This document shows positions 26,380 to 38,094 of a stretch of DNA of 64,000 nucleotides, in pieces. A program made the translations under genes and the position numbers. Numbering within the stretch: position 1 is the first letter of the stretch; the number at the start of each line of letters is the position of its first letter. This DNA is from Cordia subcordata (lineage: Eukaryota > Streptophyta > Magnoliopsida > Boraginales > Cordiaceae), in NCBI GenBank assembly GCA_028554755.1, contig JAPTOF010000003.1, positions 24,158,001 to 24,222,000 of the forward strand, written 5' to 3'. The notes below the pieces were generated by a model. It saw only the letters and a program-made list of their open reading frames with translations. It was not told the DNA's origin and ran no database searches.

Positions 26380-26673
26380 CAAATTTCTTTGTTAGCATAT
26401 TATCTTATTCGCTTGTTATCTTTTGTAGCACATAATTAATTAATTGCCTTTTCTGCTTAATAGGTTTAGAAAACCTTTGCAATATAAATATGTGGCAATA
26501 CTCATTATGTTATGTGTGAGAGAAAAACCAAAGTGAGAGCCTTGTAGCATTTGTGATCACTAGTAGAATTATTCTCTGCTGTCTGTGGACATAGGCTTTA
26601 AAGTCGAACCACGTAATTCTTGTGTCCGTTATTTCTTCTCGTATTCTTCGTGTTTGCATGTTTTTCCCCAACA
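26342..26673 (+). repeat. 3' LTR
   Basis: 332 bp, TGTTGAATG to CCCCAACA, about 22 substitutions and no gaps relative to the 5' LTR. Most differences are C/T or G/A. Confidence 0.95.
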
Positions 26674-28054
26674 ATAAGTAATCATACCCATGAAGTTGTG
26701 ATATTATGAGAAAATCCTTCATGTAATGAATTGTGTTCCTAGATTTCTCAATCATAAATTTCCAAACACATATAGTTTAAGTTTTAACACTGCTTAACAG
26801 CATGTTGTTATGTCACCTAACCGACAAGACATACATGCAATTTCTTTTGTATAAGTTAACCTAATTATGTGTACGTCACTGCGCCATGCATAATAACATG
26901 GTTTCATTAATGCTAGCAACATCATCATTGTCACTTCTCCAAGACCACCGGCTCGCACGCCATCGAATCTTGAGGAAGCCAGCCAGCATTCCCATAACAT
27001 GATTATCATAAAGTACTCTTCCAACTAGCTTGGAGAAAACAACACGTGTGTATACATGTATCTGGCTCGGTACACGACCAAAAAAAGAAAAAAACTATAC
27101 AACACCTCTTCTCACGTGTGACTTGACCAAATGAAATGTGAACAAAATGAGTGAAATTGAAATATAAGTGGGTTGAGTTCTAACTTTAATTATATATATT
27201 AAGAATTTTTTAAATTTTATTTTCAAATCATTTAAATAATAATAGGATAATTCAAGATTAGAAGATAATGATTTTTCAATATGGGATGAATGGGTCTAAG
27301 ACAAAAGATCTCGACGCCACGTATCTGGTGAAAAATGAGAGGATGAGCTAGGTTTCCTTAAATCCATAAGCTCCTGTAACCAACGCGCGTATTTGCTTCG
27401 AGCATAATGTTCAAATGTGACGCCCATGTAATCATGCCCTCTTCAGCTCCTTTGGGGGGGCAATGCTCACGACGCTGCGTGTCATTAATATTAATGAATC
27501 ATTTTTTCGGATATTCTATAGACGCTTTATTGGAAATGGTACCAGCCACGCATAAATGCGTTCATACATGTCGCCTGGATTTCTACCGCTAGCTCGACTT
27601 AATAGAATAAATGTTAAAGGATGGTTTGGATCCTGTTGTTACTTTATTCTTCATTAATTTTTAAAATGTGATAAATTATATAGAGATCAATTTGATCTTT
27701 TAAATTTACTTCAATTAACTTCTTGATCACTTGTTTCTAGCCTTTTAACTTTTTTTCTACTTTTTGAATGGAAAAAAAGAGAGAGAGATTTTAAAGAAAT
27801 TCAGTGATTTACAACTTAATTACCTCGTATTAAAAATAAGACAGTACAAGAATAAGAGGATCCGAACCAGAAGTTAACAGGAACAACAGGCTACTGCTGA
27901 TCTTCCATTCTCGAATCGTTCCGGTATATAGATTTGAGTTCAGTAATTCATAATAGATGTTTCGGCTCTAGTTTATGGTTCATACGCATCCATCAAATTC
28001 TTTATCTTAATTTCCGTGCAGTGAAATTTAACTATTGGCAAGTTTGCTTTCTTA
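26674..28054. other. Intergenic, no feature recognised
   Basis: No supported gene. A 38-codon plus-strand frame at 26886-27002 is too short to call. Confidence 0.45.
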
Positions 28055-28246
28055 TGACTCGTTTGGATTGATTTTTTCTAAAAATATTTTCTCTATTAAA
28101 AAATTCTTTGATAAGTGAAAACATTGACTTTGGAAAATCATGTTTTTAAAAATTTTTAACTTTTCTCAAAATTCAATTCAAATAATTACTACAAAAAATA
28201 TGTATCTTTAAAAAAAAATTCTGAAAACACCAATTCAAATGTGCCC
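28055..28246. mobile_element. Short MITE, GGGCCTGTTTGG family
   Basis: 192 bp, TGACTCGTTTGGATT at the left and CAATTCAAATGTGCCC at the right, flanked by TTA on both sides (28052-28054 and 28247-28249). The interior is AT-rich with AAAATATTTT blocks and non-coding. Confidence 0.65.
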
Positions 28247-28791
28247 TTAATTTGTTTAGGTTGACAAAGAAAACATACTATTAAAATATATAAAAGTTCC
28301 ATATGTAAAAATCTCAAAAATCAAATCCACCATTTAAAGTCCTAACTCAATTACAATAGAATCTCAGTAATTTTCAATATGATATCGTAACTAGACTTTT
28401 AGTCCAATCTTCACGCATTCGGTGGCCCCCTTGCAAGTGGCCCACATCTGTTCCGGGTTTTGTTAATCCATCCGTTATTCTAAGTCTCCTAACCGTCCAA
28501 GCTCAATCATTCATCAAAGTGGTGTCGACACTATTCTGGGTCATACACGTATGTAAACGTCCCACATAAAAAAAAAATTTCAAGAATTAAGTTTACCATA
28601 TAAGAACTTGAATTAACTCTTATATTAAGTAATTAATTTATAATAGAATTCAGAATTCTTTAACACAAACTAAGCCGTCGGTTCACATACAGCCCCAGCT
28701 GCAATCTGCATGGACAATAGCCTCTGGATAGGCATCAGTCCCCATGTTTGACTCATGCATCAACTCGTGGTCGACCCACTGCATCTTTATT

Positions 28792-29044
28792 TTTAAAAGG
28801 GTTAACCAAAGGAGAACCCCTTTCCCACCTAGTCAGAGGCCCCTTAACCAGGCGGGAGGTTAATCGAAGGATGTGCGTGAGTGGCAGCCCGACCAGGGAG
28901 AGGACCAACGGGCGTGGAAATCCAGCAACAGCCCCCGCAATATTTCAGCGGAGTACTGCCGCCACACGGACTCGATCCCGCGTTGTCAGGGTGTCTCCAC
29001 CCTAGTCACTTGGCCACTTACCAACTCACCTATGCCCCTGGGAG
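28792..29044 (-). mobile_element. tRNA-derived SINE with 16-bp target duplication
   Basis: A GC-rich 253-bp insert flanked by perfect copies of CCACTGCATCTTTATT (28776-28791 and 29045-29060). Read on the minus strand it starts with an A box (ATAGGTGAGTTGG, 29021-29033) followed by a B box (GGATCGAGTCC, 28968-28978), the internal RNA polymerase III promoter of tRNA-derived SINEs. The 3' end is short and A/T-rich. High GC content produces spurious overlapping open frames here. The family was not assigned. Confidence 0.85.
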
Positions 29045-29060
29045 CCACTGCATCTTTATT

Positions 29061-32000
29061 GACTTGCCGCTAGGTGTGTCGAAAGAAATTATGGTGGTAA
29101 TTTCAACCATCATACACCACAATAGGTGAATTTTCTCCAAAAAAGAAAAAAAAGAAAAATTAGTCAACGTGAAAAACTTTAATAGAATATATGTCTCATT
29201 GCAATCACGTGCATTTGTTTTCTCACGTGTGAGCTTGTGTGTGTCTAGAGGAACTTTTATGTTAAGATAAACGATGGATAGAGAGAGACACGAAAATGCA
29301 TGCTTCGATATGATTGCGGTGGCAACAGTGTTCGAGGTGGATTCTGATGTGGTCCTACTTGAGTGGTGGTTGAACCAAAGAAGACACATAGATTTTGGTC
29401 CAATATCATACGCTCGCGCGCGCGCGCGTGTGTTTTTTTTTTGGCTTAGCCACAATTTTGGAATCCTGATCTGTCATGTGAAATAAAAATATAGAATGCC
29501 ATCACTATCTATGGTAGCTCAAAAGAATTTCTTAAATAATGAAACTTTCTTGCTTGATGAGCTAGCGTTATGATATATACTAGCCGTTTATTAATTTTCG
29601 AATTTATGTATCTAACATGAAACCTTTTATTTATATGATAAACCTTTTTATTTAAAAATAATTCAAGTGGTTAAAACTACTTTCCCAAGTATAAAGTTAT
29701 CCCTAATATTTTATAAAATACAAATCATACTCCAATATATACCAAATGTGGCAAAACTGATCTCTTAACAGCTTGGCTAATATTAGGAGAATGGTGGTCA
29801 CTTGCATATGACCACTTTTTTGAAAGGTTAAATTGGAAAAAAAAAAAAAAAGAATCCAATAATGTTCAAGTTTGTCTGTAGTGTTTCCAGAATTTCCAAA
29901 CTAATCACCTAAGTTTTACAGAACATTCAAAATAATGTTCACATATAGTTTGAAAATAGTTTCAAAATTGTCCATGTATCCAAGATAATCCCAACAAAGA
30001 TGATTTAGTTGAAACTCCTTCTCCCAAGAAGATTCCAAATCGATTAGAGTTCAATTAGAAACCCTACAGGATCATGTAAGGTAATTAGTTCACTTCACAC
30101 GTTTCCCTTCTTTTTTATATATGTATGTATATATATTTGAAGAGGATCAATGTTGGCCATACTGGGTCAATATTGGGAGGATTGATTTGCGCTTATTAAA
30201 ACAATGGAAACTAATTAACTTGGAAAGCAATGGAACAAACGAGGAGAAACCTTATAATTAAATGCAGGGGCACAATAGCTTATTAAATTATGGACGTTGT
30301 AAGTCAATTTTAACGTAGCAAAGTCGGACGAGGTGACTCGACTCGAAGCAATGTATGGATGCATATAGTTACTCTTTCATATAATTAAGAATCCTTCTAA
30401 GTGCCATTTGAGTAAATATGTTAACTACGCAGACACATAAGTAGGAATACTTAAGTGATAACAATCCGGTGATATCATTTTCATTATACTATCAAACTTT
30501 TTTTTTTCTACTCTATGGGAAACTAAAGGCCAAATACAATATGTATTTAACGGGAATTAATTCTTACACAACTCACGCTAAAAAGTAATAGACATATAAC
30601 TAGACCACTAGATTTTTAGTATACTATCAACTTTCTTTATAACAAAACATTTTGATAACCCGCTGGGCCTAGTTCAAACTTGTAGTTGACGAGCGATGCC
30701 AGCAACAAAACTAAGCTCCTGGAAAGGTGTGGGTTTTGTGTCGCACATTAGTCAACAGCAAAGAATCATCAAAAGTAGTTCACATGACGTTTGAAAAATT
30801 TTCGCCCTCCTCTATTTTGAAAAGGCAAGCGGACCAAGAAAAAATAAAAGAAAAAAATAAAAGAGGAAAAGAAAAATAGGGCAAATTAATTAAACTGAAG
30901 AGGCAAGAGAAGTTGGTTGGCTAAGAGCCTGAATGTGTGGAACCTTGTACGAACCGTTGCAGGAATGCTGTATTGGCTAGGCTGCAGTGTTGGGTTTTGC
31001 ATGGGTGAAGTTGGTACTACGTGGGACGTAAATCTTGGTGCCACATTCACATCTAAGTCATGTTTTGAATGCACACGTGATTTTCCAAACCATCGGAAGT
31101 TCCCATGATCATACAATGTATCTGGTCCGGTCTCTACATTTTCACCAGATGCGATGTACAATTGTCTGGTGATGTTCTGCATGGTGACGCCGCGTGCGTT
31201 GCCTTCTAATATGAATTGCTTTTTCTTTCTATTATTATTTTTACTTCTTGAATAGATGTATTCCTTTATCTTGTCCCCAGCCCAACTTAACTCCCGTCTC
31301 TTGGGGATTACAATAAATCAGGTAAACTAATTACTTAAAGAGAAGTAATCTCAACTCTTTCCTGAGTAGATGCATGCTTCTGGCCTCTGAGTAATGTTGA
31401 AATTTATAGCACGTTTATAAATCAAATGAAGAATGTAAAAGCTCGAAAATTTCAATGTTACTTTATTTTTAATTAAACGTAAAGCTAGTTGTTAATACAA
31501 TTTATAAATATACGAATATCCTTTGTACAAGTATAAACTCTAATGGTGGTACCATAATTTAGAAACCAAATGATATTTGTTCAAAACATTCAAACTGTTC
31601 ATATACTCTCTACAAATTTAAGCTTTTAAATAAGACGGTAACTCTAATGATAATAAGTCTAAATACTTAAGCAATAAGTTTTATGATTATTCAAATGGCT
31701 ATTTGTTTTGGTTTACCGACATATTTGATGTCCAGCAAAGCTATGTATATTGGGTTATCATTCACTTAAAAAAAATAAAATTTTAAAAAAGTACATTAAC
31801 GTATTTATTTGTCGTAATTACAGATTACTATATTCAATTGCGCGGAGACATGTGCTACAACTTCCCAGGCTTAAGTTTACTTCATCTCGAAAGGGCCTAG
31901 AGAAAATCGAACTGGATTTGCATTTCCAGCTAAACATTTCATGTGCATACAATAGTCTAGAATTTTGTATAAAAGGAAAATTAGCCCCTTTTATGTGCTG

Positions 32001-32077
32001 CTGTTGCGGCGAGCAAAACCTGGTCCTGCAGCAGTAGATCATAAGTGGGGTCCATTTCTACGGCCTTTTGAGTTTAG
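29061..32077. other. Intergenic, no firm feature
   Basis: AT-rich DNA with a CG dinucleotide run near 29414-29428 and A-runs. The only frame of note is on the minus strand at 30886-31182, described separately. Confidence 0.45.
30886..31182 (-). CDS. Hypothetical protein, 98 aa (doubtful)
   Basis: I do not recognise this frame. It encodes 98 residues of balanced composition, without a signal peptide, membrane segment or known motif. It has an ATG in fair context (GTCACCATGC) and ends just before AT-rich, low-complexity DNA. The local GC content is higher than in the surroundings, which is why it stands out. It could be a small orphan gene, an exon fragment, or chance. No splice partners or promoter were identified. 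Confidence 0.2.
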   Translation of the reverse strand: MQNITRQLYIASGENVETGPDTLYDHGNFRWFGKSRVHSKHDLDVNVAPRFTSHVVPTSPMQNPTLQPSQYSIPATVRTRFHTFRLLANQLLLPLQFN

Positions 32078-32089
32078 GAACGTTCCTTC

Positions 32090-32195
32090 TTGCAAAAAGG
32101 CGAAACCCTCGCCCCGAGGGCCCCCAAGCCCTGGCCAGACAGGATAGTGGAAGGGTAAACCACGGTGACTCACGCTTAGATGGGAGGCGGGACTA
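32090..32195 (-). mobile_element. Short GC-rich SINE-like insertion
   Basis: 106 bp flanked by direct repeats GAACGTTCCTTC (32078-32089 and 32196-32207). It is much more GC-rich than its surroundings. On the minus strand it runs GTTCTAGTCCCGCC and later CACCGTGGTTTACCC, resembling the part of a tRNA-derived SINE from the B box to the 3' end. A 5'-truncated SINE is the best guess. Confidence 0.45.
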
Positions 32196-32720
32196 GAACG
32201 TTCCTTCATTGGCCTTAGAGTTGCTCCAAGGGACAAATTATATCTTTCAACGTCCTACATCATTTGTTTATTGTTTCTTTCCTTTTTTTTTTTTTTTGGC
32301 CAGTTTTTGTTTCCATGTTCAGTTCCATAATGCCGAGCTTTATCTATTTGTATCTAGTACAATCAAAGGCAGCACAGCAAGCATTGCTTGCAGGCATTAA
32401 TGAAAGATGATCCCCGATGTTTCTCGCGTATTCGATCATATTCAACACTACTCACATAACATTACGAAGTTCGTAGTTGTAAAAATTTTAGCTTTTTAAT
32501 TGTGAAAGGATCTAAAAAACTATTAATTACAAATTATATCTTACATCTTCAAGTATACCTTGTAAGGTATACTTGCTTGTTTGTTCAGTACCCTACAATT
32601 ATTTATTTAGTGATTGTTTGTTTAATACTTAGTAACTATTTATTTAACAGTATACCTTACACTGTGTACTTGCAGGCAAATTATAAGGTGCACCTTTATT
32701 TATGTGGTCCTTCAGGTGTA

Positions 32721-33070
32721 TTTGTTCAGTATTTATAAGCTATTTGTCTAATAAAATCTACAAAAACATCTATACATGAAAATAGCCACATATATTTGTT
32801 CAATATTTATAAGCTCTTTGTGTAGTAAAATTTACAAAAACATCTATACATGAAAACAGTCACAGATGTTTGTTCAGAAAAAAAATACTATTTATTTAGT
32901 ATTCATAAGCTGTTTGTCCAATAAAATCTACAAATCATCACAATATCTATTAACATGTATAAAATTAACAAATATCTATATATGAAAAAACCCCCAAATG
33001 TTTGTTCAGAATAAAAAAATTATTTGTTCAATATTCATAAGCTATTTGTTTAATAGAATTCACTGATTAT
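32721..33070 (+). repeat. Tandem repeats with TTTGTTCA(G/A) motif, ~74-bp period
   Basis: Units beginning TTTGTTCA.TATTTATAAGC and containing CTATACATGAAAA start at 32721, 32795 and 32869 (74-bp period), and a longer, interrupted unit follows. The motif resembles the short repeats at 9950-10200 and 56270-56640. Confidence 0.7.
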
Positions 33071-33179
33071 CTTTGTTCAGTACTAATAAGCTATTTATTT
33101 AGTATCTTTACAACCGCAAGTACATAATGCGTTGCACGATATAAGTTCCCGTACCTGCAAATACATGATATAAGTTCGC

Positions 33180-33202
33180 ATATATATATATATATATATA
33201 TA
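33180..33202 (+). repeat. (TA)n microsatellite
   Basis: About eleven TA units directly abutting the left end of the inverted-repeat element at 33203. Confidence 0.9.
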
Positions 33203-34127
33203 GGGTAAATACCATTTTGTCTCATGAGTTTTAGCTTAAATCTCAAACTCTCCCATGAAATTTTGAATTACTCATATTCCCCTTTGCTATCAAACTTTAC
33301 CAAACAAAGCCTTATGTTAAAAAGTGTTATTTATTTATTTATTAAATAAAAATAAAATAATATGATAAAATTATTCCACAAGAAAATCTAAATTAATTTG
33401 TAAATAAAAGTTTTAATTTTAAATAAATAAATAAAATTTTATTTGTAAAATTTTTGTTACCATAAAGCTACTTTTTACCTTTTTATTTCTTATCTATTTA
33501 TTTATTTATTAAAGTAAAAGATTAGATAAAATAATTTAACAGAATAATCCAATAAAATTTACAATCAAATAGAAAATCAAAAGATTTTAATTTCAAAATA
33601 TGAAAAAATATACAAAATATTGTATTTACAAAATTTTTTCTTACCCACAAGATTAAAGAGAAAAAGTTAGTTACAAGTTGAAATCTATTTTTTAAATATA
33701 TTTATATACATTTTAAATATAATTCAATCTGATCTACTTTAATTAATACATATATTTTGGATTGAACTAACTCTTAAGAATATAAAAATGAAAATAAAAA
33801 GTAGTTGATTGCATAAAATTAGTATTAAATTTATATTAAAATCTACCTTTTTATGCAAATATACATATATAAAATCAAAATAGAATGTAATTTTATTACA
33901 GCAAGTTAACGTTTGAAAAAAAAATTAAATTAAAATTAGTAGCAATAAAATAGAATTAAATTATCCAATAAATAAATAAAAAGATAAAAATGGCAAAATA
34001 TCACCAAATACAAGGCAAGGCATTATTTGACTAGATTTAATGTCATGAGGAAAAATGGATAAATTTAAAACTTCATAAAGAACTTTGGGATTTGAGCAGA
34101 AAGTCGTTAGAGTAAATGGCATTCCCT
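33203..34127. mobile_element. Long-TIR non-autonomous element, copy B
   Basis: The left end, GGGTAAATACCATTTTGTCT, and the reverse complement of the right end, GGGAATGCCATTTACTCT, begin arms that remain alignable for about 100 bp (AAATC(T/C)CAAA, ATGAA.TTTT.AATT, CCATGA-type blocks). Size and termini match the element at 16436-17323. The interior is AT-rich and non-coding. Confidence 0.5.
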
Positions 34128-36840
34128 CTACACGAAAATGTACGTATATGTATATTTGATGTAGATATATGAATAATTGAAATCATTCTTTTTCTGACAT
34201 TGATCCGTTTCTGCTGTATCTTTTTGGCACAGCCTGTAACCCTTAAGAAAGACAATAGGGTTAAATGACATGTTGGAAAGTTACAAGAGAAAACTTTCGG
34301 AACTGCTGTCAAAACTTACGAAATTGATGGCCTGACAATCAGAAAGCAAAGGTATGAAACAGGCCCGTGACTGGCCCGCTGCATGCTTTTCAGCTCTACA
34401 TCCGATTTAAAGAAAGAAACGGATAGAATTGACCCTTTAAATCATTATAAAAGAAAACAGACATGTTTAACTTGTTAGCTATCGGACCTAACGTGTTTCT
34501 TGATAAGAAATTTTGAATATTTCATCAGTGTAGACTAATAGGTTAAAAAAGAAAAAAAAAAATTAGAGAGAGATTCTTCTTGCGACAAATAGTTAACTTG
34601 TTCCCTATCGGACCTAACGTGTTGCTTGAAAATGTGTTTTTGTAAGTCCAAATTTTTAATTTTTTAAAAAAGAATTAAAATTGAATTTTACTTAAATTTT
34701 AGCTTTTTTAAAAATCAATTGACATACATATTACAACCAAAAAAAAAATTAAAAAATATCATCATGCCGAAAAGACCAATCTAGACCAACCCTGAGTCGT
34801 TTGTCGCATCTCACGAGGGAGAAGTTTTAAATCTTCAATGGTTCTTCGAATCAAACGATGTTGATGGCCTGACGGTCAGAAAAGGAAGCATAATACAGGC
34901 CCGTGATAGCCCCTCCTTTTTTTCATCTCCATATCCAATCCAACTCATAGGAAGAACCCAACAAAATGGAGCCTTTATTAAAAAACAAAGACAGGCTCAT
35001 CAACTTGTTGCCATACAAAATGCTGCATTCAATTTTCACGCTGCTGTCGGGCCTTCATGTCATCTTCAAACAAAATATGCAGTAGAGGAATCTCATGTAT
35101 CTTGAGTCTTGACCACCAACGCAATGGTCCCATTCACCAAAAGTTTTCACACTAGTTTTTGTAATTATTCACACATACAGTTGCAATTATCTCAACAAGT
35201 ATTTATCAGTCAGAAAAATCAATGTTCTGATGCATATTCTACTGCAAGATTTTAAGATCCACACGAAAATAACAAGATAAGCACAACACACATGCACGTT
35301 AAATTAGTTCCTCTAGAGTTGAGGGTGAAGTGAAATATATTATTTATCTTTTTTGTGCGTGTGTATACATAACCAGTTGGAAGAGAATTCTTTATTCTTT
35401 CCACGATGATCACAATAACGAAGACAGAAATCCATGCAGATTAAATTAGTCGCCGTGAGGATATGTACGATTAGCCCTAAATCCAAATGATGCAATCAAA
35501 TGTTTCAAGTCGAATTTATGTCCAGTCTTTTATACATTCGGTTGGAAAATTTTTGCACGCACTCCCCATTAGCAGTCCATAAGGTGTTAATTATATTAAT
35601 TCCAAAAAAAACAAATTTTATCACTTGTGTTTCGCAACAATCACATAAGCAACACGCTTGCAGCAGTTGATTTTGAAAATAATGTTGCATATTATTGACC
35701 CTCATTGTTATTTTATCTATTAGGCGTGTTTCATGCGCATAAAGTTAAGTTTTATAGATAAACTAATTGCGGAGTCAGTGTGTTAATATTTTTTAAAACA
35801 CAATAGATTTTCAGCGAGTTCTGGAATAGAATTTTGTGCGACTTATATAAAGCCTGAAGGATAAATTTTTTTTTTTTTACTCTATTAATCTAGTATGTAT
35901 CCAAATATTTTTTTTTAACAGAATGAAGTTTATGCAGGAACCAATATATTGTTTTTTCATTTTATTTTTATTTTTCCTTTTTTTGTTTGGGGGGATAATA
36001 AGGAACGTATTGCTAATCACATGCTGCAGTCAATAGGTTAATGACAAGTGACGAGGATAGGAACGGTGCTGGTCCAGGCCCATAGTCATGACCAACAGAG
36101 CCATAAAAGCAAGTAGGCCTGTTGTGTCTAAAGAAACAGTAGATCATGCTTCAGGAGCAACATGTCACTTTGCCAGATTGCGTTTAAATCAAATTTTAAT
36201 CACGGATATGATCACAGATGCTTAATCTCTAGATATGTCAGATCATGTTCATCTAGATCCCAACATGCCATACTTTTCTTCTTTTTATCTATTTTTTCTT
36301 TTATATTTTTTCGCGCGCCGGGCTGGGGAAATAAACCGAACAAAACTTAATTAAAATGAGGATTAGATTCTTTCGTATTATGTTAATCTAATCGAAGATT
36401 ACTTGTATAATCACATGCAAGAAAGTTTATCAGTTCATTAATGGTGGTCACTTAACGAGACCATCAAAAAGCAGAAAGGACAAGGGATGCGTCTCCATGG
36501 TATGGGATCACTAAAAGGTCGGGACAAAGAAACATGATATTTATAATCACAATTAATATTCACAGCTAACTCTTTCTCAGTTTGATTTCATCCGAGGAGT
36601 CCTTCACATGGGTAGATTTGATAGCAGATTTAGACAGCAATTAAAAGACACAATCATGTCTGAAAAAGTGAGCAGCGATGGAGTTGGGGACACAGATTCG
36701 GGTTCTGGAATTCAATGCTAGCTATCTAGCAAGCATGGTTATGCAAGCTCATTGTCCACTTGCTCTAGTTAAAATCCCTTTGGATTATCTGGATTTGGAA
36801 TTTCTTGACTTGTGTCTCGGAGTAAATAGAAGGTGAAATC
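34128..36840. other. Intergenic with local duplications
   Basis: No gene supported. Two short segments are duplicated in direct orientation: CTATCGGACCTAACGTGTT near 34481 and 34609, and GATGGCCTGAC..TCAGAAA plus ACAGGCCCGTGA near 34327 and 34863. They show that parts of 34327-34950 arose by segmental duplication. Confidence 0.5.
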
Positions 36841-36843
36841 TTA

Positions 36844-37427
36844 GGTTGCGTTTGGTTTGCTTATTTTCTGTTTTCATTTTTTAGTTTTTATTTTCATTTT
36901 TATTTTTTAAAAATAATTTTCATTTTTTGTTTTCTAAAATATAGAAAATGTGTTTGGTTACTAAAAGTATTTTGTTTTTTTTTATGTTTATTTACAAAAT
37001 TGCCAGCTTGTTTTCTAAAGTTTTTGAAAATATTTACAAAATTGCCACTTTGTTTTCTAAATTTTTTGGATATATTTGCAAAATTGCCACCTTATTTTTT
37101 AAATTTTCTGGAGATATTTACAAAATTGCTACCTTGTTTTCAAATCTTTTAGAGTTATTTACAAAATTGTCATCTTGTTTTCTAATTTTTTAGAATTACT
37201 TACAAAACTGCCACCTTGTTTTCTAAATCATTTAGAGTTATTTATAAAATTGCCATCTTATTTTCAGAGAAAGCACTTTTTTAATGTTTTCTATTTTCCT
37301 AGAAAACTGTTTTCTGTTTTCTGTTTTCTGAAAATGAAAACAAAAATAATTAACCAAATGAATTTTTTATCCTAATTTTCATTTTGTATGAAAATGAAAA
37401 TAGAAAACAGGCAAACCAAACGCACCC
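36844..37427. mobile_element. MITE carrying a minisatellite
   Basis: 584 bp with inverted ends GGTTGCGTTTGGTTTGC and GCAAACCAAACGCACCC, flanked by TTA on both sides (36841-36843 and 37428-37430). This indicates a Harbinger-type 3-bp duplication. The centre (36988-37270) consists of about seven 41-bp repeats. Confidence 0.75.
36988..37270 (+). repeat. Minisatellite, about seven ~41-bp units
   Basis: Each unit reads like TTATTTACAAAATTGCCACC followed by TTGTTTTCTAAATTTTTTGGA. Because 41-42 bp units keep partial frame, they generate a repetitive open frame (36948-37193) that is not a gene. Confidence 0.9.
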
Positions 37428-37633
37428 TTATTTTCTCATATCAAATTGAAATAATATAAAGAGGAGAAAGAGAATACAAAGATAAAAGCAAAGGGGTGGC
37501 AAATCAAAACTTTAACATATATAGTTGATAGTGATTTATTTATGATATAAATTATGAATATATATAATTTTTAACTTCTAGCCACTCATATACACACTAA
37601 TAACTATAGCAAGAATTTTGAATTTTCTAGTAT

Positions 37634-37803
37634 GGGCCTGTTTGTATTAGTTTTTTTGGGGAAAAAACATCTTTTGTTTGAAAAAAGTATATTTCTTTTG
37701 TAATAATTATTTAGCTTAACTTCTAGAAGAGCTACAACTCAAAAAAATAAAATCAAATATAATTTTTTTTAAAAGTCAAAATTTTGAGCTTTTCAAACAA
37801 GCC
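37634..37803. mobile_element. Short MITE, GGGCCTGTTTGG family
   Basis: 170 bp, left end GGGCCTGTTTGTATTAG, right end CTTTTCAAACAAGCC, with TAT on the left and TTA on the right. AT-rich and non-coding. Confidence 0.55.
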
Positions 37804-38094
37804 TTATTTCAGAAACTGGCAGTGTGCCTCAATCTTTCTAGTTGGCTGCGTGTTGCCCAAATTTATGGAAATGCAGGTTCATATGCAGGACTATAGACAA
37901 CCACAATGTAGATGCCAATCGACATGTTTTTGCATGTTGCTATATATTAATGAACATGCATGGGATCGTGTTGAAAGCTATTTTGGCGAATAATATAATT
38001 ATCTGGAGTTAATCCTCTAATTAACCGTAAGGTGATATAATAATTTCTGTTCCAATATCATCAATCAATCTAGAAAGTTACAAATAGAGCAAGG

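Larger units (their letters stand above)
21140..26673 (+). mobile_element. Ty1/copia LTR retrotransposon (Tnt1/Tork-like), defective
   Basis: A full-length 5534-bp element with two 332-bp LTRs, each TGTTG...CAACA. It has a primer-binding site for initiator Met-tRNA, a polypurine tract, and gag, protease, integrase, reverse transcriptase and RNase H in the copia order. The flanking 5-mers are ATAAA on the left and ATAAG on the right, a target duplication with one change. By hand count the LTRs differ at about 22 of 332 positions (6-7%), mostly transitions, so the insertion is not recent. The single coding frame is broken by six nonsense codons and a frameshift, so the copy cannot act on its own. 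Confidence 0.95.

Noticed and set aside
21140..26673. Several separate genes within the retrotransposon
   Set aside because: All open pieces up to about 26092 are in one frame of a single gag-pol interrupted by stop codons, and the last piece is the same gene after a 1-base shift.
28968..29033. Possible functional tRNA gene
   Set aside because: A and B boxes are present but no cloverleaf, no acceptor pairing and a long non-tRNA 3' part; SINE instead.
28748..29129. Three overlapping frames in a GC-rich patch
   Set aside because: The patch is a SINE with A and B boxes and a 16-bp target duplication; high GC content simply lacks stop codons.
36119..36270. Possible miRNA precursor (GATCATG-type motifs resembling miR167 star)
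   Set aside because: The matches are under ten bases and no long imperfect hairpin with a plausible mature sequence was found.
36948..37375. Repetitive open frames encoding KIATLFSK-like repeats
   Set aside because: They are created by the 41-bp minisatellite inside a MITE; no start context, promoter or family.
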